A stretch of 64,000 bases of DNA from Trebonia sp963773105 (GCA_963773105.1 CAVZAA010000009.1:558001-622000), one strand, 5' to 3'. Positions 8,242-19,431 are shown, numbered from the stretch's first letter. Made by a program: numbers and translations. Notes: generated from the letters alone by a model not told the origin.

Positions 8242-10186
8242 GTGATGGGCGAATATCGGGGGGATTTTGTCGCCGATTGTTCGGATGAGCTTCAGTCTGC
8301 CCTATCCGGCGGAGATCGCGCGCTGCACACGGACGGCGACCTGCACGCAAGCCGCCGCAATTTCGAGCGGGCCTACCAGCTCGCGCTGGCGGCCGGCAAC
8401 GTGCAGGCAATGGCGCTGGCTGCCCTCGGCCTGGCCGGATTGTGGGTAAGCGAACGACGGACGGTTTCCGGCGCGGCGCAACTGGAAGCGCGACTTCAGC
8501 ATGTCCTTTCGCAGCTGAAAGCCGATACTCCGCTCGCGCTTCTGGTTCGTACCCGGCTGGCGGCCGAGGCCGATTACTGCCATGGTGAGCACGCTGCGAT
8601 TCTGGCTGTACTTGCTGAGATAAGGGCGGACCCCGACCCGGACCCGGTCTCTGATGGCGGAGGCACTCAGCCTCGCCCATCATTGCCTGCTCGGTCCGGA
8701 TCATGTCAGCCTGCGTCGAGAACTGGCGGCCGAGCTAATCAAGACGAGCTTTCGCACCGCGCGCCGCGGTGATTTGTTGATGGGTCTGCTGTGGCACACG
8801 GTCGATTCCTTTACCGACGGCGACCCGCACGCAGAACGCCTCCTGGGCGAACTGCGCGACCAACTCGAGCAGCGTGAGCATCTGGCGATTGGGTTCGTGG
8901 TCAGCGCGATGGAGGTGATGCTCGCCATTCGGGCCGGCCGTTTCGACGAGGCCGAGACGCTGGTGGCCAGCTGCGCCAAGAGCGGCGCGGCGGCGGGCGA
9001 TATCGACAACGAGTGGTGGCCGGGCGCGCAGCTGGTGACGATCCGCTGGTACCAGGGACGCCTGGCCGAGCTGCTGCCAATGCTTCAAGAGCGGGTGCAC
9101 TCAACCGTCCTCAGCTCCGTAGACGACTCGTCGGTGGCCGCGCTCGCCGTCGCCGCCGCCCTGAGCGGGGAGCGGCTCACGGCCGCCAGCTCGCTGGCCG
9201 CCCTGAGCGGCGGCGGCCTCGCCAACCTGGCGCGCTCAAGCAGCTGGCTGGTGACGATGAACGGCATCGTCGAGGCCGCGTTCCTGCTCGACGACGCAGA
9301 CGTCGCCGCCCGCGCGTATGCGCTGCTGCGCCCCTATGCCCCGCGGCCGATGATCGGCAGCCTCGGCATCACCTGCTTCGGGTCGACCGAGCACGCCCTC
9401 GGGGTTGCCTCGCTGACGATAGGACAGCTGGATCGCGCCATCGATCACCTGCGCGCCGCCGTGCAGCACAATCTCGCGCTGGCGCACTGGCCGGCCGTGC
9501 TGGCTTCCCGGCGGCGGCTGGCGCAGGCGTACGCGCGCCGCAACCGGCCGGCCGACGCCGACGCGGCGAGGTGCGAGCTCGACACGGCCACCCGCGAGGC
9601 CGCCGAGCTCGGCCTCGCTGTCTCGGACAGTCCGGTGTCCGGGACGTCGGGGCCGTCGGGCCGGTTCGTTGAATGCACCCGGGTGGGCCGGAAATGGCGG
9701 CTTACCCTGCGCAACCACAGCGCGCTGGTCGATGACAGCGTCGGCCTGGCCCACCTCGCGGTGCTCATCGCCAACCCGCGCCAGGAAATTCAGGCGGTCG
9801 ATCTGGTGGCCGGGCTGGCGGGGCTGAGCAGCGTGATCAGCGACCAGGGGACGGCGCATCCGGTGCTGGACCGCGATGCGATCGGCGAGTACAAGAACCG
9901 GCTTAATCGCCTGGAGGCCGAGATTGACCAACTGGAGTCGACCGACTCCGTACGGGCTGCGAGCGCTCGCGACGAACGCGACTGGCTGACCGCCGAACTA
10001 GCCAGCGCGGCGGGGTTCGGCGGACGTACGCGGTCATTTCCCGACCAGCCGGAACGCGCCCGGGTAGCGGTCGGCAAGGCCATCCGCCGTGCGCTGGCCC
10101 GGGTGGCCGAGGCCGACCCCGTCATCGGCGAACATCTGGGTCAGGCGGTCCGCACCGGCGTTCGCTGCTCCTACTGGCCCGGATAG
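8242..10186 (+). CDS. TPR-type regulatory protein, frameshifted
   Basis: Two reading frames make one protein of about 645 residues. The 5' frame (8242 to about 8650) has helical repeats such as RRNFERAYQLALAAGNVQAMALAALGLAG. The 3' frame (open from 8654 to 10186) continues with MAEALSLAHHCLLG and further TPR-like helices, then a domain beginning about 9670 (VGRKWRLTLRNHSALVDDSVGLAHLAVLI) and a C-terminal segment ending IGEHLGQAVRTGVRC. This C-terminal pattern recurs in large actinobacterial predicted regulators/ATPases. Removing one T near 8648-8652 restores VLMAEAL in frame. The 8654 ATG has no ribosome site, so it is not a separate gene start. Probable sequencing indel, or a recent mutation. 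Confidence 0.65.
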
Positions 10187-10263
10187 CCGCCGGCGAGGAC
10201 GCGGGCGGCCGGACTCCGTCGCCGGATCCCGGCCGCCGCGAACTTCGCTGTTTGCGATTGCGG

Positions 10264-11358
10264 CTACAGCACGCTGCCGATGCCCGCGACCGTCTCCGGA
10301 TGCCAGGTGGCCGTGCCGTTGACCGCCCAGTAGAACTTCAGCCGGTCCCTCGGCCCCACCGCCGAGATATTGACGCTGTTGTGGTTGACGGTCATCGACG
10401 GCGCCGACCACGTCGAGCCGATGCCCGCGACCGTCTCCGGATGCCACGTCGCCGTGCCGTTGACCGCCCAGTAGAACTTCAGCCGGTCCCTCGGCCCCAC
10501 CGCGGAGATATTGACGGAGTTGTCGTTGACCGTCATCGACGGCGCCGAGAACGTGGTCCCCGCCCCGGCCGTGGTCTCGGGATGCCAGGTGGCCGTACCG
10601 TTGACCGCCCAGTAGAACTTCAGCCTGTGATTCGGGCCCATCGCCGCGATATTGACGCTGTTTCCGTTGACCGTCATCGACGGCGCCGACCACGTCGAGC
10701 CGATGCCCGCGACCGTCTCCGGATGCCAGGTGGCCGTGCCGTTGACCGCCCAGTAGAACTTCAGCCTGCGATTCGGGCCCATATCCGCGATGTTGACGCT
10801 GTTGCCGTTGACCGTCATCGACGGCGCCGAGAACGTGGTCCCCGCCCCGGCTATGGTCTCGGGATGCCAGGTGGCCGTGCCGTTGACCGCCCAGTAGAAC
10901 TTCAGCCTGTGATTCGGGCCCATCGCCGCGATATTGACGCTGTTGCCGTTGACCGTCATCGACGGCGCCGAGAACGTGGTCCCCGCCCCGGCTATGGTCT
11001 CGGCGTGCCAGGTGGTGGTGCCGTTGACCGCCCAGTAGAACTTCAGCTTGTGATTCGGGCCCATCGCCGCGATGTTGACGCTGTTGCCGTTGACCGTCAT
11101 CGACGGCGCCGAGAACGTGGTCCCCGCCCCGGCTATGGTCTCGGCGTGCCAAGTGGTGGTGCCGTTGACCGCCCAGTAGAACTTCAGGCTGTTATGCGGG
11201 CCCTGGATCGCGATGTTGACGCTGTTGCCGTTCACCGTCATCGACGGCCCGGTGCCGGCCAGGGCGGGCGCCAGCCCGGCCGCCGCGAGCACGGCCGCCG
11301 CGGCGCCGAGCAGGACCGCCGCGATTCGGCTGCCGCGCGCGGCCAGCGAGCTACGCAT
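10264..11358 (-). CDS. Secreted seven-repeat protein, predicted beta-propeller lectin
   Basis: A 364-residue protein with a signal peptide (RRSSLAARG-like basic start, hydrophobic core, cleavage near LAPALAGTG) followed by seven near-identical 47-residue repeats and nothing else. Each has the pattern APSMTVNGNSVNI / GPNHRLKFYWAVNG / TATWHPETVAG, which reads as four short strands with conserved Trp, Tyr and His. Seven four-stranded repeats of this length match seven-bladed propeller lectins of the PLL type; that assignment is inference. The start overlaps the 3' end of the upstream PH-like gene by eight bases, so the two are co-translated. Divergence between copies is low, suggesting recent expansion or gene conversion. 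Confidence 0.75.
   Translation of the reverse strand: MRSSLAARGSRIAAVLLGAAAAVLAAAGLAPALAGTGPSMTVNGNSVNIAIQGPHNSLKFYWAVNGTTTWHAETIAGAGTTFSAPSMTVNGNSVNIAAMGPNHKLKFYWAVNGTTTWHAETIAGAGTTFSAPSMTVNGNSVNIAAMGPNHRLKFYWAVNGTATWHPETIAGAGTTFSAPSMTVNGNSVNIADMGPNRRLKFYWAVNGTATWHPETVAGIGSTWSAPSMTVNGNSVNIAAMGPNHRLKFYWAVNGTATWHPETTAGAGTTFSAPSMTVNDNSVNISAVGPRDRLKFYWAVNGTATWHPETVAGIGSTWSAPSMTVNHNSVNISAVGPRDRLKFYWAVNGTATWHPETVAGIGSVL
10267..11246. repeat. Seven tandem 141-bp repeats
   Basis: The marker GTCATCGAC recurs at 10391, 10532, 10673, 10814, 10955, 11096 and 11237, an exact 141-bp period. The array is coding (47 codons per unit) on the minus strand. Two sub-types alternate: units ending in GTCGAGCC (GIGSTW) and units ending in GTGGTCCC (GAGTTF). 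Confidence 0.95.
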
Positions 11359-11737
11359 TGTCCCGGCCGGCCGAGGCGGTGACGACGCCGTCGGCGGTCT
11401 CGATGTCCTTGAAGAACCGCCGGTGCACCCGGAGCGTCTCCTGGCCGGCCGGGATCTTGTGCCACATCCCGGACGCCGGGCCCAGCCGGGTCGACCGCGG
11501 CAACTCGGTGACCACGCCGCGGGCCTTCTTGAAGCTAACCTTGCCCGCGTCGAGCACCACGATCCTGCTCGGCGTTACCGCCAGGATCCGGTACTGGTTG
11601 AAGCCGAGGAACACGAAGATGCCGGTGAGCGCGGCGAGCCACTGGCTGGCGGTCTGGGCGCCGATCACTGCCTGGACCGGCTCTCCCGGTCCGAGGTACG
11701 GGGCGGCGGAATCGCGCATTGCGTCGCGAAGTGACAT
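11351..11737 (-). CDS. Small PH-like/membrane-associated protein
   Basis: A 128-residue protein starting MSLRDAMRDSAAPYLGPGEPVQAVIGAQTA, with one hydrophobic segment (LAALTGIFVFLGF) and then RILAVTPSRIVVLDAGKVSFKKARGVVTELPRSTRLG. The second half has the look of a bacterial PH-like domain, as in many actinobacterial proteins that test lipid or envelope stress; exact function unknown. It precedes the secreted repeat protein with an 8-base overlap, forming a two-gene unit. Confidence 0.7.
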   Translation of the reverse strand: MSLRDAMRDSAAPYLGPGEPVQAVIGAQTASQWLAALTGIFVFLGFNQYRILAVTPSRIVVLDAGKVSFKKARGVVTELPRSTRLGPASGMWHKIPAGQETLRVHRRFFKDIETADGVVTASAGRDNA

Positions 11738-11897
11738 GAGGTCCCCCTTTGGTCATCGAAGGGCAGCACTGCCGTACGGGCACGGCGCTGCTTGCTGAAG
11801 ATTTCCCTACATATGGGGCGCGGTCCATCCAGTGCCATCCCGTTCCATCCCGCCTCCGGCCGCGGAACGGCGCCGGGGTGCGGGCTAACATCTGGGG

Positions 11898-12932
11898 ATG
11901 GTTTCACCGGGAGTGTTCGCTGACCTGGCCGCCCAGCGCGCGTGCTGGCACCCGGTCGCGTTCGCCAGTGATGTCGTCGACGGCCCGGTTCACGCCGACC
12001 TGCTCGGTGAGCCGCTGGTGGTCTGGCGCGGAGCCAGCGGGGCGCCGAGGGTGATGTCCGATCTCTGCGTGCACCGCGGCACCGCGCTGTCGCTCGGCTC
12101 GGTCAGCGGCGACGAGCTGGTCTGCCCGTACCACGGCTGGCGCTACGGCGCCGACGGCCGGTGCACGGCGATACCGCAGAAGGAAGACCCGACGGTCGTT
12201 CCCGCCAAGGCCAGGCTCCGAGCATTCGAGGTGCAGGAACGGTACGGGCTGATCTGGGTCGCGCTCGAGGAGCCCCGGTGGCCGCTGCCCGAAGTACCCG
12301 AGCTTGAGGCCGACGGCGAGTGGGCGGTCGTGTCGGCCGGGCCGTACTGGTGGCGGTGCGACGCGGCCCGGCAAGTCGAGAACTTCACCGACTTCGGGCA
12401 CTTCCCCTGGGTCCACCCGGGGCTGCTGGGCGACCCGCAGCGGCCGGTGGTCCCGCCGTACTCGGTCGCCACCGACGGCCACCTGCTGCGGTACGAGATC
12501 GTCCGCCCGGAGGCGCCCAACAGCGAGGACTTCCCGGTCTTCGCCAATGAGCAGGCCGGGCCGCCGGAACGGCGCAGCCGCTACGAGCTGCACCTGCCCT
12601 ACACGATCGTGCTGCGCCTGGGCTGGGGCGGGCAGCGCGGCATGGTGTACTTCTTCGCCTCACAGCCGATCGCGGCCGACCGGTGCGCGGGCTACGTGGT
12701 CATCGGCCGCAACTACAACATTGACCAGCCGGACCGGGTGATCCGCGACTTCGAGGACACCATATTCGGCCAGGACCAGGTCGTGGTCGAATCCCAGCGA
12801 CCGGAGCGGGTTCCCTTTGACCTGGCGGCCGAGCTGCACCTGCGCTTCGACGCGGTCGCCGTCGCTTACCGCAAGGCCATGCGCGATCTCGGGCTGGCGG
12901 CCGATTCGGCGATCGGGACCTCCCTCGAGTAG
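11898..12932 (+). CDS. Rieske [2Fe-2S] non-haem iron oxygenase, alpha subunit
   Basis: A 344-residue protein. The Rieske cluster ligands are visible as C57-x-H59 (CVHRG) and C76-x2-H79 (CPYHGW). The catalytic domain carries the mononuclear iron region ENFTDFGHFPWVHPG (about residues 165-180), and the length fits the VanA/phenoxybenzoate-dioxygenase branch. Such enzymes hydroxylate or O-demethylate ring compounds with electrons from a separate reductase; none is adjacent, so a partner must be encoded elsewhere. The neighbours give no substrate clue. Confidence 0.85.
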   Translation: MVSPGVFADLAAQRACWHPVAFASDVVDGPVHADLLGEPLVVWRGASGAPRVMSDLCVHRGTALSLGSVSGDELVCPYHGWRYGADGRCTAIPQKEDPTVVPAKARLRAFEVQERYGLIWVALEEPRWPLPEVPELEADGEWAVVSAGPYWWRCDAARQVENFTDFGHFPWVHPGLLGDPQRPVVPPYSVATDGHLLRYEIVRPEAPNSEDFPVFANEQAGPPERRSRYELHLPYTIVLRLGWGGQRGMVYFFASQPIAADRCAGYVVIGRNYNIDQPDRVIRDFEDTIFGQDQVVVESQRPERVPFDLAAELHLRFDAVAVAYRKAMRDLGLAADSAIGTSLE

Positions 12933-12973
12933 CCGGCCCCGGCGTCAGGTCCAGCCCGTCGTCGCCCCCCTGG

Positions 12974-13372
12974 TCACGACTGTCCCTGGGTCGAGCCGAA
13001 GAAGTGGGCAAGCTCCTCGTAGGTCAGCAGCCTAGACCTGATCAGGAAGCGCACGCCCTCGGGCGCCTCGACCGAGAAACCGCTGCCCCGGCCGGGCACC
13101 ACGTCGACCGTCAGGTGGGTGTGCTTCCAGTACTCGTACTGCGACGCCGACATCCAGAACGGGACCGGGCGCTCGACGTCCGGGATCTCCAGCTGGCCGA
13201 GCAGCACGTCGGCTTCCGAGGTGATGAAGTCGCCGTCGGGATAGCACATCGGCGACGACCCGTCGCAGCAGCCGCCGGACTGATGGAACATCAGCGGGCC
13301 GTACTTGCCGGTGAGGTCGCACAGCAGGGTGGCCGCCGCGTCCGTTACCTCGACCCGGTTCAGCTCTGCCAT
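12974..13372 (-). CDS. DUF779 protein, aldehyde dehydrogenase partner
   Basis: A 132-residue protein with MFHQSGGCCDGSSPMCYP and FWMSASQYEYWKHTHLTVDVV, the hallmarks of DUF779. This family is repeatedly found beside acetaldehyde-type aldehyde dehydrogenases, as here, 67 bases downstream of the ALDH gene on the same strand. The Cys-Cys and Met-Cys pairs suggest a metal or redox role, but no biochemical function is established to my knowledge. Confidence 0.85.
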   Translation of the reverse strand: MAELNRVEVTDAAATLLCDLTGKYGPLMFHQSGGCCDGSSPMCYPDGDFITSEADVLLGQLEIPDVERPVPFWMSASQYEYWKHTHLTVDVVPGRGSGFSVEAPEGVRFLIRSRLLTYEELAHFFGSTQGQS

Positions 13373-13401
13373 GTCGCTCCTCCCTCTCGGTCAAGGGCAA
13401 C

Positions 13402-13433
13402 GGCGGGCGGCCCCGGCACCGGGGCCGCCCGCC
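13402..13433 (-). terminator. Strong GC hairpin between ALDH and DUF779 genes
   Basis: A 15-bp perfect inverted repeat: GGCGGGCGGCCCCGG at 13402-13416 pairs with 13419-13433, with essentially no loop. It lies inside the operon, between the aldehyde dehydrogenase stop and the DUF779 start. It may act as a partial terminator or as an mRNA-stabilising structure that sets different levels of the two proteins. Confidence 0.6.
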
Positions 13434-13439
13434 TGCCGT

Positions 13440-14963
<1,524 letters not shown>

Positions 14964-15054
14964 CGCTGGGTTCCCCTTTCTGCGCTGCTGGTCGTCCGGG
15001 GAAGAGCCGGCGGGCCCGGGCACCTCTGGCGACCTCACTGGCGCCAAGCTAGTT

Positions 15055-15081
15055 GCCGCAACGTTGCAACCACGTTGCGGC
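15055..15081. promoter_or_regulatory. Operator-like inverted repeat upstream of ALDH gene
   Basis: GCCGCAACGT (15055-15064) and ACGTTGCGGC (15072-15081) are perfect complements separated by seven bases. It sits in the gap between the GAF regulator gene and the aldehyde dehydrogenase gene and is the natural binding site for that regulator (inference). Confidence 0.6.
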
Positions 15082-15106
15082 CGGGTATCCCGGGCGGCAA
15101 CGCGCG

Positions 15107-16433
15107 TTAGCGGCCGAGCTCGGCGTCGAGGCGCTCGATCATCGCCTCGGCCCGCGGCCGCAGCGGTGAGCTGGACGGCAGCAGGGCGTACTGGCGGCGC
15201 CACATCTCCAGGTCGTCCGCGCCCCACCGGCTCTGCGTCCAGTCGACCACCAGCTGCTGCTGGGCGCCGTCGGCCAGCACCATCGCCCGCAGCCAGCCGT
15301 GCAGGTCGCCGCGGAGCCTGACCACTTCCGGCGCCTCGCTCTGCGGCAGCAGCGGTCCCGGATACAGCTTCAGCGCCGCCGCGACGTCGCCCGCGGCCAG
15401 CTGCGCCGCGACGGCGGCCCAGTCCGATGTCACCTCGGCGCAGAGCCGGTACGGCCGGGAGGCGAGCACGTCGGCGCCGAGCAGCGAGCGCAGCCTGACC
15501 ATCTCGGCCCGCAGGGTCGCCGGGCTGACGTCGCCCGGATACAGCATGACCGCCAGCTCGTCGCCCGACAGCCCGCCGGGGTGGGTCGCGAGCACCGCGA
15601 GGATCTCGCTGTGCCGCAGGCTCAGCCGCAGTGACCGGCCCGCCGCGCGTGAGCACCAGGTCGGGCCGGCCCAGCGCCTGCAGGTGGAGGCCGCCCGCGG
15701 CGCGCGCCTGCAGTCGCGACAGCGCCATCGCGGTCGTACCGCCGCCCCCGGGCTCCCGTACGGCCGCTATCCGAGCCAGCTCGGCCTCGGCCATCCGCGC
15801 GGCCGCCCTGATCATGGCGTTGGTCTGCGCCGACCCGATGTCGTCGCCGCCGGTCACGTCCACGACGCCCAGGATGCGGCCGGTTGCCAGCTCGTGGATG
15901 GGGGCGGCAGCGCAGCTCCAGCGCTGAACCGGGCGGACGAAATGCTCGGCCGCGCGAATCGTCACCGGGCAATCGAGCCGCAGCGCGGTGCCGGGCGCGT
16001 TGGTGCCCGCGTGGGCCTCATCCCACTGGGCGCCCTCCACGAACGAGATCGACTCCGCGCGCCGCAGCACGCCCGCCGACCCGGACAACCACAGCAGCTG
16101 ACCCTGCTCATCGGCCACCGCCATGACCGCGTCGCACTCCAGCGCGGCCTGGCCGAGCACCTCAGACAGCAGCGGGAAGATCTGCGCCAGCGGGTGCGCG
16201 GCCCGGTACTGGCACAGCACGCTCCGGTCCAGGCTGATGGGCGGGTCGCTGGTGTCGGCCTTGATCCCGGCGGCGACCGAGCGCAGCCACGAATCCGCGA
16301 CGATCTCCCTGATCCCCGCGGTCGCTCCCTGCTCGATCAGGCTGGCGTGCGCGTCGCGCATGGTCACCGGCCTCGCAGTCTGGCCACCGTCCCAGTGAAC
16401 CACGCCGGGGGATGGCGCGACTACTGCGGGCAA
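15107..16433 (-). CDS. GAF-domain regulator with C-terminal DNA-binding domain, frameshifted
   Basis: About 440 residues from two frames. The N-terminal part (16433 to about 15640) contains ADSWLRSVAAGI, a GAF-type sensor (LECDAVMAVADEQGQLLWLSGSAGVL) and AGTNAPGTALRL, as in AcoR-like acetoin/alcohol regulators. The C-terminal part (in frame 15595-15107, GGLSGDELAVMLYPGDVSPATLRAEMVRLRSLLG) is a winged-helix module of the type found after GAF in actinobacterial regulators. Removing one base of the GGG at 15639-15641 joins them as RGGRSLRLSLRHSEILAVLATHPGG. The start may be GTG 16367 or ATG 16361 rather than 16433. It lies upstream of the ALDH-DUF779 pair, which it probably activates. Confidence 0.75.
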
Positions 16434-16440
16434 TTGGGAC

Positions 16441-18447
16441 TTACTTCTCGACCATGAAGTACTCCCAGCCGCTAGCGCCCGCTGCGTTCTCCGGGCTGCC
16501 GCCCCGGTAGTCGACCCTGACGCGGTAGGGGAGGCCGAGTGCCGCCTTGGCCACCGTCAGGCGCACGGTCGCCTTGCTGGCCGGGCTGAGCGTCGCGCAG
16601 CCGGTCTTGGCACTGGCGTGCCAGGCGCCGTTGGCGAACTCCTGCGTCTCCGCCTGCACGCAGTTACCGCCGTGGTCGGGCGTCACGGCGGCCGCCACCG
16701 TGACCTTGCCGGCGCGGTGGTACAGCAGGTAGGCACGGCCGCCGGACTTCTTGGTGCCGTACTGACCGCTCAGCGCCTCCCGCACCTGCGCCCGGACCGC
16801 TACCACGGTCGAGGCCTGGACCGCGACGTCATCCGCGTCGCCCGCGTACGCCACCCGGAACGTGGTGCTTTCCAGCGCGGCGTAGGCGACGGCCAGCTGC
16901 CCCTTGGCGTTGACCTTCCCTGCCGCGATGACCTTGGCCTTCCCGCTGCCGTTGACCTCGGCGTAGATCGTCAGCGAGCGGTTGACGTAGGTGGTGCCGA
17001 GGGTGGCGGTCAGGTGCAGCACGGTCTTGTAGCCGACGGTGGAGTTGCCCGGGGTGAGGACGAGGGCCGGAACGTTCCGCGGGACCTTGACGGTCGCCTT
17101 GGACGAGGAGACCGGACCTACGCTGGCGGTGTACGTGTACGTGCCGGCGGTCTTCGGGGTGTCGGTCACCGTGAACACGCCCTTGCTGGACGGGGTGGCC
17201 GTCAGCGTCTTCGAGCCGCCGGGGCCGGTCCTGGTGATCGTGACCTGGCTGGTGTCCCCGGCCTTGCTGGCGAGCACCGAGGAGCCGCTGAGGGTGACCG
17301 GCCGGCCGAAGGTCTTAGGGGCGCTCGCGGTCAGTGTCAGCGTGGCCGGCCGCTGGAGCTCGGCCTGGATGAAGAGATGCACCGCGTAGGGCGCCGCGTC
17401 GCCCACCCCGAAGGCGGCGGCGAGGCCGGGCCCGGTCGGGGCGTCCGCCCAGGCGAGGCCCTTTCCCTCAAGCAGCTCGTCGCCGACGCCAAGCTTGAGC
17501 GTGTTGAGCAGGGTCTCGTCGGCCTTGTAGACGTAGATCTCCGTTCTGTTGGCGACGGCGACGGTGCCGTCGGGGGAAACCGCGACCCCGGTGTTCAGCG
17601 ACGTGCCCGTCCCGTTGGCGTTGTAGTAGGCCACCCCTGTGGCGACGTCGCCGGTGGCGTACGCGTACGTACCCGCCCCGGTGCAGGCGACCGCGAAGCG
17701 CTGGCCGCCGGGCATGACCGCGACCTGGGCGAGCCAGCTGCACGGGGTCCCGGCGCTGCCGAGCTCGGCCGGCCCGGCCAGCGCGGTCGCCGGGACGGCG
17801 GCGGTGTTGAACGTCTCCGCCTCGGACTGCGATTGGTAATCGAGCGCGACCAGCACCCCGCTGTCGCTGGGGTCGGCTGCCAGCTGCAGGTTATCGGGCC
17901 ACGAGCCGCCCGCCGCGGCGGCGTCAAACGTGCCGTCGGTCAGGTCGATGGCGCCGATCTGGTAGCTGGTGACGTCGGCCGCGGTGGAGCCGTAGCCGAC
18001 CCACACCTTGCCGCTCTGCACCGCCAGCGAGCCCGGCGAGTCCCCCGCCGCCAGCGGGTAGAAGGTCTGCTTGGGCGTCCCGCCAGCGATCGACGACACC
18101 GTGACGGCCGCGACCGACCCGGCGTTCGCGCCCGAGGTGACCGACGCGTACAAGGTGCCGCCGTCGGCCGAGAGCGCCAGCGCGCCGATCCCGTCCCCCG
18201 CGTCGAGCGTCGCGATCTGCGCGCCCGCGAGGTCGGTCACGATGATCTCCCCATCGGCCAGCACGAACAGGTCGCTGTGGCCGCCCGCAGTGTCCGGCAC
18301 CGCCTGGGTCAGGTACTTCACGCCCGGCAGCTGGATGATCGTGTCCGCCTTGGCGCCGCCGACCCCGACGCCGAGCACCACGCCGGCCACCGCCAGCAGC
18401 AGCGCGCAGGCCGACCCCGACGCCAGGAACTTCCCTTTTCTCCGCAC
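16441..18447 (-). CDS. Large secreted protein: propeller domain plus Ig-like domains
   Basis: A 668-residue exported protein. Signal peptide MRRKGKFLASGSACALLLAV, cleavage near GGAKADT. Residues about 45-360 repeat the WD/YVTN-like motif (GIGALALSADGGTLYAS; VSPDGTVAVANRTEIYVY), suggesting a beta-propeller. Residues about 370-560 contain two or three Ig-like repeats (PKTFGRPVTLSGSS; TGPGGSKTLTATPSSKGVFTVTDTPKTAGTYTY; NRSLTIYAEVNG). The C-terminal 100 residues form a separate Cys-containing domain. No catalytic motif was found; a surface or adhesion role is inferred. No operon partner is evident, although the GAF regulator follows only seven bases downstream. Confidence 0.75.
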   Translation of the reverse strand: MRRKGKFLASGSACALLLAVAGVVLGVGVGGAKADTIIQLPGVKYLTQAVPDTAGGHSDLFVLADGEIIVTDLAGAQIATLDAGDGIGALALSADGGTLYASVTSGANAGSVAAVTVSSIAGGTPKQTFYPLAAGDSPGSLAVQSGKVWVGYGSTAADVTSYQIGAIDLTDGTFDAAAAGGSWPDNLQLAADPSDSGVLVALDYQSQSEAETFNTAAVPATALAGPAELGSAGTPCSWLAQVAVMPGGQRFAVACTGAGTYAYATGDVATGVAYYNANGTGTSLNTGVAVSPDGTVAVANRTEIYVYKADETLLNTLKLGVGDELLEGKGLAWADAPTGPGLAAAFGVGDAAPYAVHLFIQAELQRPATLTLTASAPKTFGRPVTLSGSSVLASKAGDTSQVTITRTGPGGSKTLTATPSSKGVFTVTDTPKTAGTYTYTASVGPVSSSKATVKVPRNVPALVLTPGNSTVGYKTVLHLTATLGTTYVNRSLTIYAEVNGSGKAKVIAAGKVNAKGQLAVAYAALESTTFRVAYAGDADDVAVQASTVVAVRAQVREALSGQYGTKKSGGRAYLLYHRAGKVTVAAAVTPDHGGNCVQAETQEFANGAWHASAKTGCATLSPASKATVRLTVAKAALGLPYRVRVDYRGGSPENAAGASGWEYFMVEK

Positions 18448-18549
18448 AGCCTTCTCCCGCTAGAAGTTCAAAGGGGAACGGTAGCGGCCGCCGGGCGTGA
18501 TAATCCGAAGTAATGGCTTTTTCAGTAAAACGGCCGAGATCTCCTGGTG

Positions 18550-18735
18550 TCACGGGATGACGATCACCGGGTAGTGGACGTGCCGCTCCAGGGCGGCCGG
18601 AACCGAGCCGAGGACGTGGTGGTAGCCGTGCTCGGACCGACCGACGATGAGGAACACCCCGGCGTCGGGGCCGTGCCGCAAGCGCAGCTCGTCCGCCACC
18701 GCGATCAGGTTGTCCGCGATCGCGCCGTCACGGCG
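18550..18735 (-). pseudogene. C-terminal fragment of a universal stress protein
   Basis: The minus-strand frame ends DAGVFLIVGRSEHGYHHVLGSVPAALERHVHYPVIVIP, which is the last 40 residues of a UspA domain, including the G-x-S-x-H-G / GSV / HxxxPV nucleotide-loop pattern. The N-terminal 80-100 residues are missing: upstream of about 18735 the sequence turns into an amidohydrolase fragment on the opposite strand. No start or promoter remains, so it is a remnant. Confidence 0.6.
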
Positions 18736-18739
18736 CTGG

Positions 18740-18957
18740 AAGTGCCAGCACTGCGAGGCCTGCAGGCGGGGGTCGGGCAGCTGGCGGAGATGCTCGACGC
18801 CGGGCACCTGCTGCTGTACTCGAGCGACTACCCCCACCACCACGGCAACGACGCGCTCCAGAACCTGCTGGCGGCGCTGACCGAGGAGGACCGGGAGGCG
18901 GTGCTGTGGGGGAACGCGGCCGCGTTCTTCGACATCGGCGTCGCCGCGGCCTCCTGA
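18740..18957 (+). pseudogene. C-terminal fragment of an amidohydrolase-2 family enzyme
   Basis: The plus-strand frame reads QLAEMLDAGHLLLYSSDYPHHHG and then EDREAVLWGNAAAFFDIG, the metal-Asp region and C-terminal end of a TIM-barrel amidohydrolase (amidohydrolase 2/ACMSD-like). The first 250 or more residues are missing; the sequence before about 18740 belongs to a minus-strand stress-protein remnant. A long plus-strand frame spans both, but its N-terminal half is only the reverse of the stress-protein fragment. Confidence 0.6.
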
Positions 18958-18991
18958 GTTTGATCGCCGACGTTGCTGCGACAATGTCTGC

Positions 18992-19369
18992 ATGGACGGA
19001 CTCCCGTGTCCCTGCGGCCTCGGTGACGACTACGACGCGTGCTGCGGGCGGCTGCACGCGGGCGCGCCCGCGCCGACCGCCGAGGCGCTGATGCGCTCCC
19101 GCTACAGCGCCTTCGCCGTCGGCGACCTCGGGTACCTGCTGCGCACCTGGCACCCGGCCAGCCGGCCGCCGACGCTCGGGCTCGACCCGGCGATTGCGTG
19201 GACCCGGCTGGCGGTGCTGCAGACGCAGGACGGCGGGCTGTTCGACGCCGCCGGGACGGTGCAGTTCCGCGCCGTGTACGTCCGGGATGGAAAGCGCGGC
19301 GTGCTCGCGGAGACGAGCAGGTTCGTCCGGGAGGACGGGCGGTGGAGCTACGTCGGTCCGGTTGACTGA
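18992..19369 (+). CDS. YchJ/UPF0225 family SEC-C protein
   Basis: A 125-residue protein with an N-terminal SEC-C zinc motif (CPCGLGDDYDACCGRLH), then APTAEALMRSRYSAFAVGDLGYLLRTWHP and FRAVYVRDGKRGVLAETSRFVREDGRWSYV. This matches the YchJ family in order and length. The SEC-C motif binds zinc and the C-terminal part is NTF2-like; its cellular role is not defined. ATG 18992 gives the motif at the usual N-terminal position. Confidence 0.9.
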   Translation: MDGLPCPCGLGDDYDACCGRLHAGAPAPTAEALMRSRYSAFAVGDLGYLLRTWHPASRPPTLGLDPAIAWTRLAVLQTQDGGLFDAAGTVQFRAVYVRDGKRGVLAETSRFVREDGRWSYVGPVD

Positions 19370-19431
19370 TCCGCCGCCGAGGAACCACGCCCCAGGGTTC
19401 TCAGCCCGCCACGATCCGCTCGTATTGATAA

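Noticed and set aside
10267..11246. CRISPR array
   Set aside because: The 141-bp units are contiguous, coding and without spacers; no cas genes are present.
18547..18737. N-terminal half of a single plus-strand protein joined to the amidohydrolase end
   Set aside because: This half is simply the reverse of the stress-protein remnant; no amidohydrolase metal motif is present.
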